A DNA stretch of 64,000 nucleotides, taken from Nannochloris sp. 'desiccata'. Taxonomy: Eukaryota; Chlorophyta; Trebouxiophyceae; Chlorellales; Chlorellaceae. This document shows, piece by piece, positions 9,998-21,550 of this stretch (positions within the stretch are counted from its first letter, which is position 1; every line of letters begins with the position of its first letter). The translations under genes were made by a program, and so were the position numbers. The stretch covers positions 248,001 to 312,000 of the forward strand of contig JAGTXX020000007.1 in the NCBI GenBank assembly GCA_019044685.2, in the 5' to 3' direction. The notes beneath the pieces are model-generated. The model searched no databases and was not told the origin of the DNA. It saw only the letters and a list, made by a program, of their open reading frames with translations.

Positions 9998-11835
9998 TTA
10001 AGGTTCAATAGTAGTGAAGGGCGCGGCAGCAGTAGCAGGTCCGGTGCCCATCAAATTCTGAGCAGAAACAGTGCAGGTATATGTCGCCCCAGCAGTCAAA
10101 GCACGGTTATCGCCAGTAGCATCAGACCCGATGACAGCATCTCTGGCATCGTGAAAGACCTTGACGGTACGGACATCACCGACATCAGCAGTACAAGTGA
10201 TGACGTACTTCAAAATACCCTGCAAAGAGGCTTTCTGGGGGGCAGCCCAAACGACAATTCTCTGCAAAGGCTGTGCGGTGATTGGGGTGGTCGTGACAGA
10301 AAGAGGGGCATCGGGCTTCACGTGGGCGACAACGTCTTGAATCTTATCGCGTACGAAATCAGTAAGATCCACTTGATATTCACCGCCGCCGATAACCTTT
10401 TCCTTTTCAGTACCCATCTCAGCATTGAAACGGCACCTTTTACCGGACCAAGAGAAAGCCGTATAGTGCTTGAGAGTACATTCACCAGGGGTTTTGACCA
10501 TGACGAGCTTTGCAGGGTCGCACACGATGGTTTTTTCAGCAGATTTGACAATACAGGACTTGGGGACGTAGGATAAGGTGAAGCTGGGGCCTGCGCAGGT
10601 GGTTGGGATCTTTTGCGGAGGGTCGTATCTGCAGCAGAGCGGGAAAAAGAACTTCAATGTTAATTTCGATAAGTAGAGATTGAAAGATGCCAAAAAATAA
10701 AGAGATTGAGGTTTACAAAGAATTAGGAATTATAAAGGGGGATGCACAGCTTTAAAAACGTAAGAAAAGGTATGAACGCTGCTTTTTTTTTTCCTACTGC
10801 TTACTCGGCCTCAGTGCACCAGGCGTCAGTTACGGTATCAAGCTTGGTGTAAAGCTCGCCCAAGTTCTGGGGCATCTGGAAGTTGTGGAGCTGGTCATGG
10901 GACACTAGATCCTGGATGTTGGATCTGTAGTCGAATAAACCCAAGCTGTCCCAAGAGAAGTCTGGGAAAAAAAAGAAAAACAAAAACGCTCGGTCAGTTT
11001 GAAAACAGCGAAAAGAGGTTCCCTAGAGGAAAGGGAAAGCACGTGATAGTACGTTGTACGAGATAAATGGGTACTTACTTTGGCTAGTGAATAAGTTAGG
11101 TAAGAAAGAAGCCCAATTAGAGCCGAGGACATCAGCAAAGAACTCGTGGATCTTTACTTTTTTAGCATCAATGACGTTCTTGATAGCACCGCCAGCGTCC
11201 AAGATGAGCTCCCAGCTCTGCAGAATGATATAAAACAAATCAAAAAATAAGTAAAATGCTATGTGTAGATAAAGATGGGATATACAATTAGGGAGAAGGT
11301 GGAATAGAATAGAGGCAAGAAGGGAGGAGGGGAGTGGCACCAACGGGGAAACGAGATGAGGAAAAATCAACTTGCCTGTGCAGCGACGTCCTTGGTAGCA
11401 TCAACAGCGCCAGTAGTCAACAAACGACGGCGAGAGATTTCATCGTTCTTCAAGCGATCTCTGATCTCTTGACGCATCTTCTGGCTGCGTTCACGCCAGA
11501 TGGCAACATCGCGAGCAATGTTCTCTCTCAACTCTTGAGTGAAATCGTGGATAGCTGGGGAAAAAAGTTGTAGGGTGTATATTAGTCATCGATCATTATA
11601 TTAGCAGGTATTCAGAGGTATAAAATGTAGAGTTGATGAAAACAGAGCTTTAGATTGTCGGTCAAACATCAACGCTCAACAGACATCGGAAAAAACCTTG
11701 CCATATATGCAGCATAGACTTACTGTCGGCGAGAGCCCTGCCATCAATGGCAGATCTCCTAGCCTCTTGGGCAGTGGCAATCTGGCATACTGCCAAAAGC
11801 ACTGCAATCGAGAGCGCTGACTTAAAATGACGCAT
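9998..11835 (-). CDS. Secreted Cys-rich protein with FN3-like tail, copy B
   Basis: Five minus-strand exons, 11835-11724, 11554-11376, 11217-11079, 10961-10805 and 10628-9998, give 405 residues. The signal peptide is MRHFKSALSIAVLLAVCQIA. A basic helical region is followed at about residues 200-275 by the same Cys module as copy A (IPTTCAGPS, PKSC, CDPAKLV, PGECTLKH, VIGGGEY). Copy B alone carries about 120 more residues with a fibronectin-III-like pattern (LTAGATYTCTVSAQNLMGTG). Introns 1-3 match copy A in phase; intron 4 is unique to this copy. Intron 2 starts with GC (CACAG|GCAAGT). FN3 domains usually mediate adhesion, so a matrix or wall role is plausible but inferred. Confidence 0.85.
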
Positions 11836-12064
11836 GACGTGATCTCTTCTAGTCGGTAGGCACCTTTGCGGTGTCTGGCCCAATAAATGATTTCTAACAA
11901 TGAATATAAATGCAACGGAATGGTGGTGATATGGTTAAAGTCTTGTAAGCAGCTTCCTGAAACGGCCTTCCCAGCTCTCAAGGTCAGCTTGCATAGCACA
12001 CAGCACAGCGATTTTGTTGACCATCTATCTACGGCCAAATATACATTCACTCTTTTACATTTGA

Positions 12065-13652
12065 TCAACGACTAATCAAATAATCAAGCAATTGAACTAT
12101 CGTATCATCTCTATTACCTTGAATGGAAACATTATTATTGGCTAAATTAGAAAAAGTTTCAGTATTCACCCCGCCTTGACCACCGCCTTTGCCCTGTTCC
12201 GCTGGAGGAGACATAGGTTGCTGCTTCTGCGCCTGCCGTGGTTGCTGATGTAGTGCTACTGGTAGTGCTGAAAACCGTGGAGAACTGGCTATCCCACTCG
12301 CGACCCCTGTTACTAGCCCTTGCAAAGCCCCACGCAACTGCTGCAACTGTCGAGTTAAATTGTCAGTCGCAGCAGCCAACTGGTGGTGTAGCACTGCTTG
12401 CTCTGATGCAGCGCGAAGGACCTTGTCTATATTAGCTAGAAGACTTTCTGTTGAATGGTGAATATTCTGTGGTGCTATAGTTGGTTGTGGTGGTTGCACC
12501 TGTACTGGTGGTGGTGGTGGTGGTGGTCGTAGGGTGGGAAAGCGCCGTTGCGGCGCGTGCGGTGGGGAAGCCGGTAATTGGAGAGAACGTGGAGATAAAA
12601 GTGGGTGACGTTGATATTGACGTTGTTGATTTTGTTGTTGATGTTGAAGCCGCAATAAAGAAGCAATATGGGGAGGAGTAGAAGACGAGGAGAGCGGAAC
12701 AGGAAGAGAACCGGCTTTCTGCTGCTGCTGCTGCTGCTGCAGCTGATGTTGGGGTGGTGATGCTTCTTGAGTATCATACTCCATCTGTGGCGATGATTTT
12801 GGTTTTAGTTGAAGGGGTGAAGGGTGGAGTGAGACTGGGGAATATTGGGCTGGCGGGCTTCGATGGTTTTGTCTTTTAATGACCGCATCCCGTTCCTCGA
12901 CCTCGTTGAGTTTTCTTTTCTTTGTTTCTTCCTCACCTCCATCAAACTGCCACTCACCTTGTTGTTTCTGATACTGCCGTGAGCGCCACACCCTTGGGTT
13001 TTCCAGAATAGTAGCAGAACCAGGTGCTGTGTCGTTGTAAATGGAAGGAGCAAGACCACCCGCCGGTGTAGTCACTATTGGTGGTGGTGCTAATACATTA
13101 TTTGCTCTATTCGTACTATTTAATTGTACTACTGGTTTAATTAGAGGAGTTCGGAAACTTCGGGATGTTCCCATTTGAGCAGCTTGGTGCAGCATTGCCG
13201 CTTCAAAGGTCTCTTTATCTGCCAGTGAGGAAGACAGCAAGGCATTGCCGGAGGATGGTGGAGGCGTCGGTGACATTGAAAAAGGATAACAGTTGTTGTC
13301 GTTATTTATGTTAATTGGACTAAACTCAAGTTTTGGTTTCTTAAGAGGTGTTTCAAGAGATTCTGCGGCGGATTCTTCGCCTTTTCTACCTTTTGTGTCG
13401 TTTTTAGACTTCAGTCGCTGTTGCCGCAATTCGGTATTATACTCCGCAGACATGGTGTCGTCAGAATCTGGAAAGAAGATTGAGTTATGGGGATGGCTTA
13501 ATGAATATTGCAGTCTTGCGTTTGTGGTATGCAGTATCAGGATCAATGCCGGACGATGAAAGGGCGAAAGAAATGAAATTGATTTTGAAAGGGCCACATT
13601 AGAACAGATTTATATGTTGCTTACCTAAAACGCCATACTCGCTATCCGACAT
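12065..13652 (-). CDS. Gln/Pro-rich nuclear-type protein
   Basis: Two exons, 13652-13625 and 13467-12065, give 476 residues. The first coding exon encodes MSDSEYGVL and joins in phase 1 to an acidic stretch. A later in-frame ATG at 13453 is an alternative start. The protein is disordered, with Gln runs, Pro runs and two basic clusters (KKPKLE and KKRKLNEVEERDAVIKR) that look like nuclear localisation signals. The most ordered part is a helical segment at about residues 375-430, which could dimerise. This looks like a transcription cofactor or RNA-binding scaffold, but I cannot assign a family. It ends 229 bases before the start of copy B on the same strand. Confidence 0.7.
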
Positions 13653-14043
13653 CATTAAACTATGCGATTTGTTGATCGCACTGGGTAGCAAGCTGCAAGC
13701 CTTATGAGCTGTGGTGGGTTTCAAACATGCAATTATTCCGTCATGTGAATTGTAAGTTTAGCAAAAGGTGCCAGCTTTATGTGCGATGCTCTGAATAGGA
13801 AGCATAGAACTCTTATTTAGTAGTCGTAGAACCTAAGTAAGGGTGCTAATATCTCCTTGGCTTCATCTTTTGTTCTAGAGACCCTGGAGCTCTCCTCTTG
13901 GCCCCTTATGTTTCAGTCAAAATCTAACTAGAGTATAATTACAAGTGTTACTCGTTTGAATAAAGAGCACGAATAGAGAGAAAGAATTATGAGGTTAAGC
14001 GCAGACATTGAAAGAAAAGAAGGGTTGTTCAAAAGTTTATTAT
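13653..14043. other. Intergenic, co-directional genes
   Basis: A 391-base gap between two minus-strand genes, presumably the promoter of the Gln-rich gene and the 3' end of MCMBP. Nothing else stands out. Confidence 0.55.
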
Positions 14044-16151
14044 CTAAGCAGTTGCCGCTGTCGGGGCGGCCGCACCTGCTGCACTTGCTGTTTTCGGGAT
14101 TCTCTCCTGCCTTCTGTGTTCCATATCCAAAGCTTGCACCCATCTCTCCGGGGTCAATTCCTTCTCTCCATGGCTCACAGCCAGCAAACGTGCCAAATTC
14201 AACCACAAATGGAAAGATTCCGGGGTCAAAGAAGGGTCCTTTTGTTTCGCCCCAGCCAAATCCCTTTCCACGTGTGCAGCGACCGCTTCAGGAATTGAGA
14301 AATCACCAGTTTTATTCACTGCAGCACGTACAGCAGCTAAGAACTGACGAGAAGGTGCGACATCGCCACCAGCGATGGCCGCAGTGACAGCAGCACCATT
14401 AATGGCGAGAGGAGCGGTTGGCTGTAATGGCACCACTACTTCACCGACACCCTTGAGCATGGTTCTGGCGGTGGACAGGACAGTGACAGGTGCATCTGTA
14501 GGTTGATCCATGGTGAAAAACTGGAAATCATACGCCAACTTCTGTTGTTGCATAATTCCTTGCAATGCCGCCAAATTGCGGAGACCAATTTCGTTCAACT
14601 GACCACTTTGCAAGACAGTCTCGTCTACAACAAGCTGTGTTCCAGCAGCAATCTGTAATGCACCAGAGGACATGAGGGAGTCTTCTGCTCCACGTCGGGG
14701 TACCCAAGAGGCAGTATTAAGCTTTTCTAAGGTTAACGGGAGAGGGAGGCAACGTGGGACTAAAGAGTCAAGGGCAGCGGTAATAGCCTCGCCAAGTGGG
14801 GACATAGTAGTAGTATTTTCAGTTTTAACAGTATCTGTAGTAGTATTGTTAACTTCTGGCACAGCAGGGCAGGCTGTGATGTTCAAAGGGAAGATACCAA
14901 CAGCTCCGTCATTGCTACGATGGTGGACAGAAGCGACAAGCTGTAAGAGCAAGTACTCTGCAGCGAGGTTGTCACCACCGAGAACCATGGAAAGGAAACC
15001 TAAAACACGGGCACGGGCAGCAGCCATATCTACAGTTTCTTCTTCTTCAGGAGCAGTGGTGTTGGTGGCCGCGGTGGTGATCGTGGAGATGTTGCAAGGA
15101 TCTTCTTTGTTGGCAAGGATAGCGTGAATACGAGGTACTTGAGAGGTAGGAGGATGCGCAGCCAGCATTTCTTGATCCAGTAACGATCCAGGCTCAGAGA
15201 AAGCAGCAGCGGCACCAAGGTGGGCGGCGGCCAGTTCGGGAGCACGACTTACAATACCAACCACCTCGACGATGTCATTTAATTTGATATTTTCATCAGA
15301 GCTGTACAAGTAGACCATGCAGGCACCTGGGGAGAATGAAGGAGCAGGACTGGGAGCAGCGGGAGCAGCAGCGGCGGTTTCAGTAGGGCGATGACGAGCA
15401 GCTTCCTGAGAAGCTGCGCTATCTACAATAGCCTCTCCATCAGCTTCAATAGTAGCATCAGTAACCATCATAGACATGGAGATATCGTCTGCAACATCCT
15501 CACGAGGACGCTTTGCAGCAGCATTGGCGGTGGTAGCGGCGGGATTGGTGCCAGTGGCTGCCAAAGAAGTTTCAGCTTCTTTATACGCGGCATCAGAAAT
15601 CCAAGAAGATTCTCCGGGGACAGGAATAATAATATAGGGTCTGCGATCGCCATAACGGACCTCGGCTTCAGATGTTACCTGCTCTTCGATCTCATCTTGG
15701 AAACGAGCAGTGTGCCAAGATCCATCCGCACCGCGGTATTCGTTACAGAAGATCTCAGGGTTGAGCATGTCTTGGACCTGTACAAGAGGGGGGGGGGAGG
15801 TTATTTTATAAGTAGTTCAACAAAGGCCAGTTTAAAAAATCGACGAGCAAGATTAAACCCACCATGCCACGGACGCGCACAAGGCTGTTATTAGGGATCA
15901 TATCGATAGTAGATGATGTCAAAATTGGGATCTGCAATTTAAAAGAGGTCATTAATGAGTGAATATGGTGGGTTCAAAAGACAATTTTTGAATTTTCAAA
16001 TGAAACTTACAGTCGCTCCAGACGCAACCAGCTGCTGAAAATGCTTTCCAACTCCAAAATCATCACTAGAGTTGGCAAATTTGGTGGCATGCAAGGTTTG
16101 GATGACCTTGACAGGACGCTGGACGTCTTCTTTGAGGTTGCTTACGGTCAT
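14044..16151 (-). CDS. MCMBP: MCM-binding protein (MCMBP/ETG1)
   Basis: Three exons, 16151-16011, 15931-15863 and 15777-14044, all phase 0, give 647 residues, the usual size. The exon 2/3 join produces VRVRGMVQDMLNPEIFCNEY, a hallmark of the family. Other family landmarks are KLNDIVEVVGIVS (about residue 220), a VPRIHAI segment, the LLQLVASVHHRSNDG stretch and YDFQFF near residue 490. MCMBP binds MCM3-7, helps assemble or unload the MCM helicase and supports sister-chromatid cohesion; in plants it is ETG1. Thr- and Ala-rich inserts lengthen the middle. Intron 2 contains a run of nine G on the plus strand. It is divergent with the CCAR1 homologue across 358 bases. Confidence 0.93.
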
Positions 16152-16509
16152 GGTGAGTGATCGCACTATAAATCGATTACTAGCAATGCGATGCGAAGAT
16201 TTAGATTGTAGAAATATCTTTTGTGAACCAGAATATAGCCAGGATGATGTGTAAAAAAGTAATATGAGCTCTCCCGCTTCAATTTTTGGCTGCCATTCAC
16301 TCTTTCCTTCAACTTGAAGGCTTGCCTTTGGACATTTGTATTATAATCAAGAAAAATTCAAATGACAAGCACACTATAAATATTTGAACTTCTCGAATTT
16401 TACAGGAAGGCCTGGGGACTTGAGCAAGAGGGCGAAAAGGTTGCCAATATGCAGCTTGTGCGCAACTCATTTCTTGCATTGTCACCTAAGCTTTGAATAT
16501 TGCTAAAAA
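16152..16509. promoter_or_regulatory. Divergent region between MCMBP and CCAR1 genes
   Basis: 358 bases separate two divergent ATGs. No clear motif is visible beyond AT-rich stretches near 16330-16390. A shared promoter is inferred from geometry. Confidence 0.35.
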
Positions 16510-19422
16510 ATGTATCGTGGGTCTTATAATAATAATCAGGGGACCAATGATCCTCCACCTCCCCGCCACCACCACCACCAACAGCAATCTTCTGATGCTT
16601 ACGGGCAGCAGCCACCGCTCCAACAGTCCTATTATCAAGCACATCAGCCGGGACAAGGGCAGTATGGCGGCCAACCTAGTGCTGGTGCTTCTTCTCATGG
16701 TGGATACTCCCACCAAGGTACTCATCATCACCAACAACAGCAAGGGTATCCGCTGCAGGCACATGCAGCTAGCGGCGGCGGCAGTGGAGGCCGTGGTGTT
16801 GGTTACAGCAGTGCCGCTGTTCCTGGTTCTGGTCCGTCATCTAATGCATATGCATCCTATGGTCCTCCTCCTCCGCAACAACAGCATGACCAGTATCAAT
16901 ATATAAACGCACCACGAGCAGCAGCGGCGCTGCCAGGGCTACATCCTCCCCAACAGCAGCTGCAACAGCAAGGATCTGCACCACTGCCCGCCTATAATCA
17001 ATCAATACCAAATCCAACACGTATATCTGCTGCTCGAATGGATAGTTCACTACCGCAGCATTACCCCCACCAGCAGCACCAAAATTACCCTGCCGTTCCT
17101 CAACACCGAGAGGTACATCCTTACCCTCCACCCCCCCATGCTGCTGCTGCTGCTGCTGCTATCCCTCCTCCAGCACCAATGCATCGTGTAGTTGAAGATC
17201 CATATTATCAATTCCAACAACCTGGCCATGCCTACAGTCAAGGTCACAGCCAACCTCCTGCGCCTGCGTCTATTTCCATTCAACAACAACAGCAGCAGCA
17301 GCAACAGTATACTAGATATGAGCCAGAACACCCGTCTTCTGCTAGAAATGCTAGAAATAGAGAAAGAGGAGGAGGTCTTGGTAGTCAATATGCATCAGAA
17401 ACAAGGAAAACGCAAAGTTATAACTCTGCTGGTGGTGGTGGTGGTGGTGGTGGTGGTGGCAGGCATCGAAAAAAGAGACCAAGAAGAGATGCTGCTGCTG
17501 CTGTTATTGTTACTGCAACCAGCAGCCATGATAAAGAGAAACACCACCACCACCACCGCCATCAACATCATAAACAGCATCGTTCTTCCCGATCTCCCGC
17601 ACCAACTGATTCTCACATCCGTTTATCCCCGACAGATGAACAGGCCACTGCTGCTGCTGATGCCGGCACTGACACTGACACTCAGTACGCAGTCCATCTT
17701 CCTGCGTATCAGCTGGGAGCGACTCCTAGTATGGATTACGTAGAAGTATCTCGAAGGTTTGAACGACTCGTCATGCCTGAAGACTTTATCGAAATAATTC
17801 GACCTCAACAACAACAGCAACAACAACAGCAGCAGCAAGAACTAGCATTAGTCCAACCGTCAAGCCCCGACGATGGTGGAGAAGAAGAGAAAAAAATTTC
17901 TTCGATTGATGGTCTGGGTTTGTCGAGAGTAATAAATTTAAATGGGTCTCTACCTTTGCATCATGAAATATGTAGAGAGAAGATAGAGAATCAGTCTTTA
18001 GCTCTCTATGATCCAGACCCTCTTCTTACATCACCTCTGCCTCCGTCATCACCGCTGACGGCACCTCCAACCACCGCCGCCACTGCTGCTGCTGGTATGT
18101 CTTCCTCAAATGAGCTTCCGATAGTTTATAATGCCAAAGTAGTATTAGTAAGCGGGTTAAGTAAAGAAGATCAAAATACAATTCTTTCTAATATTACTAC
18201 TGCTGCTGCTGCATCCGCTTCTTCTTCTTTAACTCCTCCTCTGAGTGGCGGCATTGATCATCTCAGCTGTCGATTGAAATTCATAGTTGCTCGCGCTGAG
18301 CGTGCTGGCATCAAATCTGGTATCTTTGCTCTTGGTGGTCGTGTAGACCCTACCATAGATGGAAACCCAGACCCAAACCCAGACCCCTCCTTCTCTGCTA
18401 TGGATATAAATATTGGTACTAGTAGAGAAGAGATGGAAAAACAAAAGGAAAAAGTGTTGATTAACGCTGCAAAGAGGCATTTTTTAATACAAACAGGCGT
18501 AGATCTGTCGCCTTGTCAGCGTTGGATTAAAGTATTAGAAATCAAATACTATAGACCAGGCACAATATCATTACAAACTGAAGTAGATCCTGCAAGTCAA
18601 AATACGTCTAGGCAAGGTAGTAGGCAAGGGTATTTGGAAATCTCCGTGATTTTTGTGGTTGATGATGGGCATCGGGCAGTGCCTTCTACAGAAGACTGGG
18701 CTACTGCTTGGGAAAAGAGACACGTCCAAACACGTCTAGTAATTAATACTAGTGATCCTAGTCTAAATATTCAAGAAAATGGAGGAAATCAAGATGAAAA
18801 TGAGAAAAAAGAAGAAGACGGTGCTGTCGCTGCCAATGATTGTGAAGAAGGCGAGTTACCAGAAACTGCCTCTCCCCTTCTCAAATCTACGAATAAAACG
18901 ACTAGCAAAGCATTAGAGATGCCTTCTGAACCTCGGATTCTCTTTATCGGTCTCAATAATCAGAAATTAAGGTTAAAAACAATGTCGATCTCTCTTGATG
19001 GTCTGCTAGATTATAACGAAAACGATACAGAGGAAGCGGTATTTGAAATGAGTTTATTTGCTGAGACAATGCATGAAATGTTGAGTAGAGATGCAGGGAT
19101 GACGATTTATAAAGCGTTAGTAGAGAAACCTTGGGAGAAGGAGATTGAAACGAGGAGCGGCGATGGAGAGAGGGCCATGTGTCTTGCTTTTAATTATTTT
19201 GACGCTGGCGGGCTCGGGTATATCCTTGCTGAAGATTTACAAACTATAATTGAATGTCTTGGACTGCATTTACATCATGGGTACGTGAAAGAGCTGTGTC
19301 AAAAAGCAGCAGAAGCTTCAGGGAGTAGTGGGAAGAGTGCTGATGGCGGTTGTGGGGGCAAAGTTGAGTATAGCAAGCTGTGTTTGCTGTGCCGGCAAGG
19401 TCAAAATGTGGTTGAAATTTAG
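16510..19422 (+). CDS. CCAR1: CCAR1/DBC1-family nuclear coregulator
   Basis: A single exon of 970 residues. The first 330 residues are low complexity, rich in Gln, His, Tyr, Pro and Gly, with a Gly run and a His/Arg/Lys-rich region around 315-370. The segment near residues 390-430 (MDYVEVSRRFERLVMPEDF) matches the conserved start of the CCAR family core. A DBC1 domain follows (NAKVVLVSGL near 540, LKFIVARAERAGIKSGIFAL near 586, then IKYYRPG). The C-terminus has the degenerate EF-hand characteristic of the family (YFDAGGLGYILAEDLQTII, about 893-911). Family members are coactivators acting in transcription, splicing and stress signalling; the plant relative RSA1 acts in salt stress. Metal binding is unlikely, as most loop ligands are missing. 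Confidence 0.9.
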   Translation: MYRGSYNNNQGTNDPPPPRHHHHQQQSSDAYGQQPPLQQSYYQAHQPGQGQYGGQPSAGASSHGGYSHQGTHHHQQQQGYPLQAHAASGGGSGGRGVGYSSAAVPGSGPSSNAYASYGPPPPQQQHDQYQYINAPRAAAALPGLHPPQQQLQQQGSAPLPAYNQSIPNPTRISAARMDSSLPQHYPHQQHQNYPAVPQHREVHPYPPPPHAAAAAAAIPPPAPMHRVVEDPYYQFQQPGHAYSQGHSQPPAPASISIQQQQQQQQQYTRYEPEHPSSARNARNRERGGGLGSQYASETRKTQSYNSAGGGGGGGGGGRHRKKRPRRDAAAAVIVTATSSHDKEKHHHHHRHQHHKQHRSSRSPAPTDSHIRLSPTDEQATAAADAGTDTDTQYAVHLPAYQLGATPSMDYVEVSRRFERLVMPEDFIEIIRPQQQQQQQQQQQELALVQPSSPDDGGEEEKKISSIDGLGLSRVINLNGSLPLHHEICREKIENQSLALYDPDPLLTSPLPPSSPLTAPPTTAATAAAGMSSSNELPIVYNAKVVLVSGLSKEDQNTILSNITTAAAASASSSLTPPLSGGIDHLSCRLKFIVARAERAGIKSGIFALGGRVDPTIDGNPDPNPDPSFSAMDINIGTSREEMEKQKEKVLINAAKRHFLIQTGVDLSPCQRWIKVLEIKYYRPGTISLQTEVDPASQNTSRQGSRQGYLEISVIFVVDDGHRAVPSTEDWATAWEKRHVQTRLVINTSDPSLNIQENGGNQDENEKKEEDGAVAANDCEEGELPETASPLLKSTNKTTSKALEMPSEPRILFIGLNNQKLRLKTMSISLDGLLDYNENDTEEAVFEMSLFAETMHEMLSRDAGMTIYKALVEKPWEKEIETRSGDGERAMCLAFNYFDAGGLGYILAEDLQTIIECLGLHLHHGYVKELCQKAAEASGSSGKSADGGCGGKVEYSKLCLLCRQGQNVVEI

Positions 19423-19869
19423 TGGAATTTCGTTTATTATTTGGTTGATGAATGTATTTATGTTGTTCTGTTTTGTTATAATGTACTTATTAATCTAAAG
19501 CTGGTCATAATTTCTGCGTAAAAGAACAAAAATACCTTCCTGATCAGGGAGCGGCCAGGATGAGCAGCAGCGGCGGCAGCAAGCAATAAAGAAGGGCAGA
19601 AGGCCAGGGCGCTCGGGAGGTAATACCAAACGTGTGTACACAGCGATTTTCAATCCTAGAATCGTGCAGAATATCTAATCTCTGGTCTTGTATGGCAATG
19701 CCCAAATTGGAGAGAAGCTAGAGAAGCTAGAGAAGAAAGAATAGAGAAGCTTGAGAAGAAGCCGGGCTTTGTAACCTCCAAAAGACCAAGTTTTCTCCTA
19801 CTACTTGGAGAAATATTGAAAGAATTCGATGCAGCAGTGATTGGAACATTTTTTGAAGTATTCAGCAGG
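19423..19869. other. Intergenic with short tandem repeat
   Basis: A 447-base gap between two plus-strand genes. It contains imperfect AGAGAAGCT repeats at about 19710-19765. No coding potential is evident. Confidence 0.5.
19710..19765. repeat. AGAGAAGCT imperfect tandem repeat
   Basis: Four or five imperfect copies of AGAGAAGCT or AGAGAAG lie about 105-160 bases before the protease ATG. It may be a polypurine promoter element or simple-sequence drift. Confidence 0.5.
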
Positions 19870-21550
19870 ATGGTTCGGCGGGTCTTAGCACCCTTGTTGC
19901 TGCTTTTGTTGCAAGGATTGTTTGCCGCGGAATCGCGAGGTGAGTTTTATACAGGTTTTTATCTGGTCCGGCCGCTTCCGGCACTGCGTTCGTGCTAGTC
20001 AACTCATGTCTTCCATTGCACTTTGCAGGGATTGCGGAAGAGTGGACTATAGTGGACGTAAAAGCTCAAGCAGCTGGTCCCCCCCCACATCTGGAGCTGC
20101 CCTTCTTTCACCGCAAGACGCTCTCCGAGGACTCTAAAACCGGTGGTGTAGCAGCTCAGAATCTCATAGCCTTTGGATACAGAGCCCGGAGGGGTCAATT
20201 TCCCTATGTAGCCTCTCTTCTCAAGTCATCATCCTCTGGAGCTGGCTTCTACCATAGCTGCACAGCAACTCTAATCGCTCCAAACCTTCTTTTGACAGCC
20301 GGTAAGCATTCGGAATATTATTTCCCATATGTATGAACATTCGATTCGACTCCTTTCTGCCTCTGGAGGTCTTCGATCACTTCCCCCCAATGCACACTGT
20401 CATTTCCCTCTCAGGCTCAAAATCACTATTTTTTGTTCTGCAGCTCATTGCTTCTTCAATCTTACAACTGGAGCCTGGAGTCCGCCTACTCAAGTACTTC
20501 TTGGAGGCATTGATCTCTCCTCTTCCAGCAATTTTAGAGAGAGTATTACCCCAACGGTAAGAACAAAAAAAAATTCAACCGAGCGGCAATTCCCCAAAAC
20601 CATTATTTTTTATTCTTCTTAATAGCCCACCACCTCATTTATAATGTATGTAGTATACTCATTCTTTTCCCTTGGTTCTACAGAATTTCTTATATCCTTC
20701 CTCGTACTCTATCAATAGTTTTGACACTGTTGGTGGCGATATTGGGATTGTCGTTCTTTCCACCGCTTCAAAACTCTTCCCAGTGAGACTGGCCATGACG
20801 GCCCCTGGCCCTGGCGTCCCTCTCACTGCGGTAGGCTTCGGAGTTGATGAAAAATCCAGTGCTGGTAATAAACCACCAGTAATTAATCGATCACTGAAGT
20901 ACACAACTGTCCGTACTTCTGCTGACGCGTGTACCTCCCCACCAAAGGGAACTATCTGCGCAGTAGGTTTAAAACAATCAAGTGGTAGTTCTGGCACCTG
21001 TGCTGGTGATTCTGGTGGTCCTCAGCTTAATTCAAACCGCCAACAGGTCTCGGTCACCAGCTACGGGCCAGATGTCGATTGTGGAGTTGCCTCTTGGGCT
21101 GTATATACCTCTGTCGCTGATTATTACAGCAGCTTTATTAAACCCGCATTAGATAGATATGCAAGCGATAGTGGAGAAAGCAGTGGTGGAGAATCACCAA
21201 ATAGTAGTGGCAGTAGTGGGGGTATAGAGGAAGAAAGCGGCGATACTGAGAGTAGTGGCTCCGGAACTGGTGGTAGTTGCACACAGTGGACGTGGAATAG
21301 TATTAGTAATCAAAAAATTGTAAGTGGAACGCCGGTCTCCGATGGCCTTGGGAGTAAAGTTATGAAATCTTCGGCCTGTGGCAACAGGTGTGGAGCAACC
21401 CCCCAGTGCAATTCATTTAATTATCATCGAGGTACTCGAAAGTGTATCATGTACCAAGAAGGTGCCGGAACAGTGGAAACTGTGAGAGATACCAAGTTTG
21501 TCGCTGGGTACCTTACCTGTGAAGAGCAGAAGAAGAAGAAGAAGAAATGA
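19870..21550 (+). CDS. Secreted chymotrypsin-fold serine protease with PAN-like tail
   Basis: Four exons, 19870-19939, 20029-20301, 20444-20556 and 20684-21550, give 440 residues. A signal peptide (MVRRVLAPLLLLLLQGLFA) is followed by an S1-family protease domain at about residues 72-320. The triad is visible: His in LLLTAAHC, Asp in GGDIGIVVL and Ser in CAGDSGGP. The position equivalent to residue 189 is Gly, so trypsin-like Arg/Lys preference is not expected. The usual R|IVGG activation site is replaced by QN|LIAFG. A Ser/Gly linker leads to a Cys-containing PAN/Apple-like module at about 345-430 (CNSFNYHRGTRKCIMY). The protein ends in a Lys run. PAN modules bind carbohydrate or protein, so anchoring in the extracellular matrix is a fair guess. 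Confidence 0.9.

Noticed and set aside
15788..15798. G run in the MCMBP gene as a possible frameshift
   Set aside because: It lies inside intron 2, between well-supported phase-0 splice sites, so the frame is unaffected.
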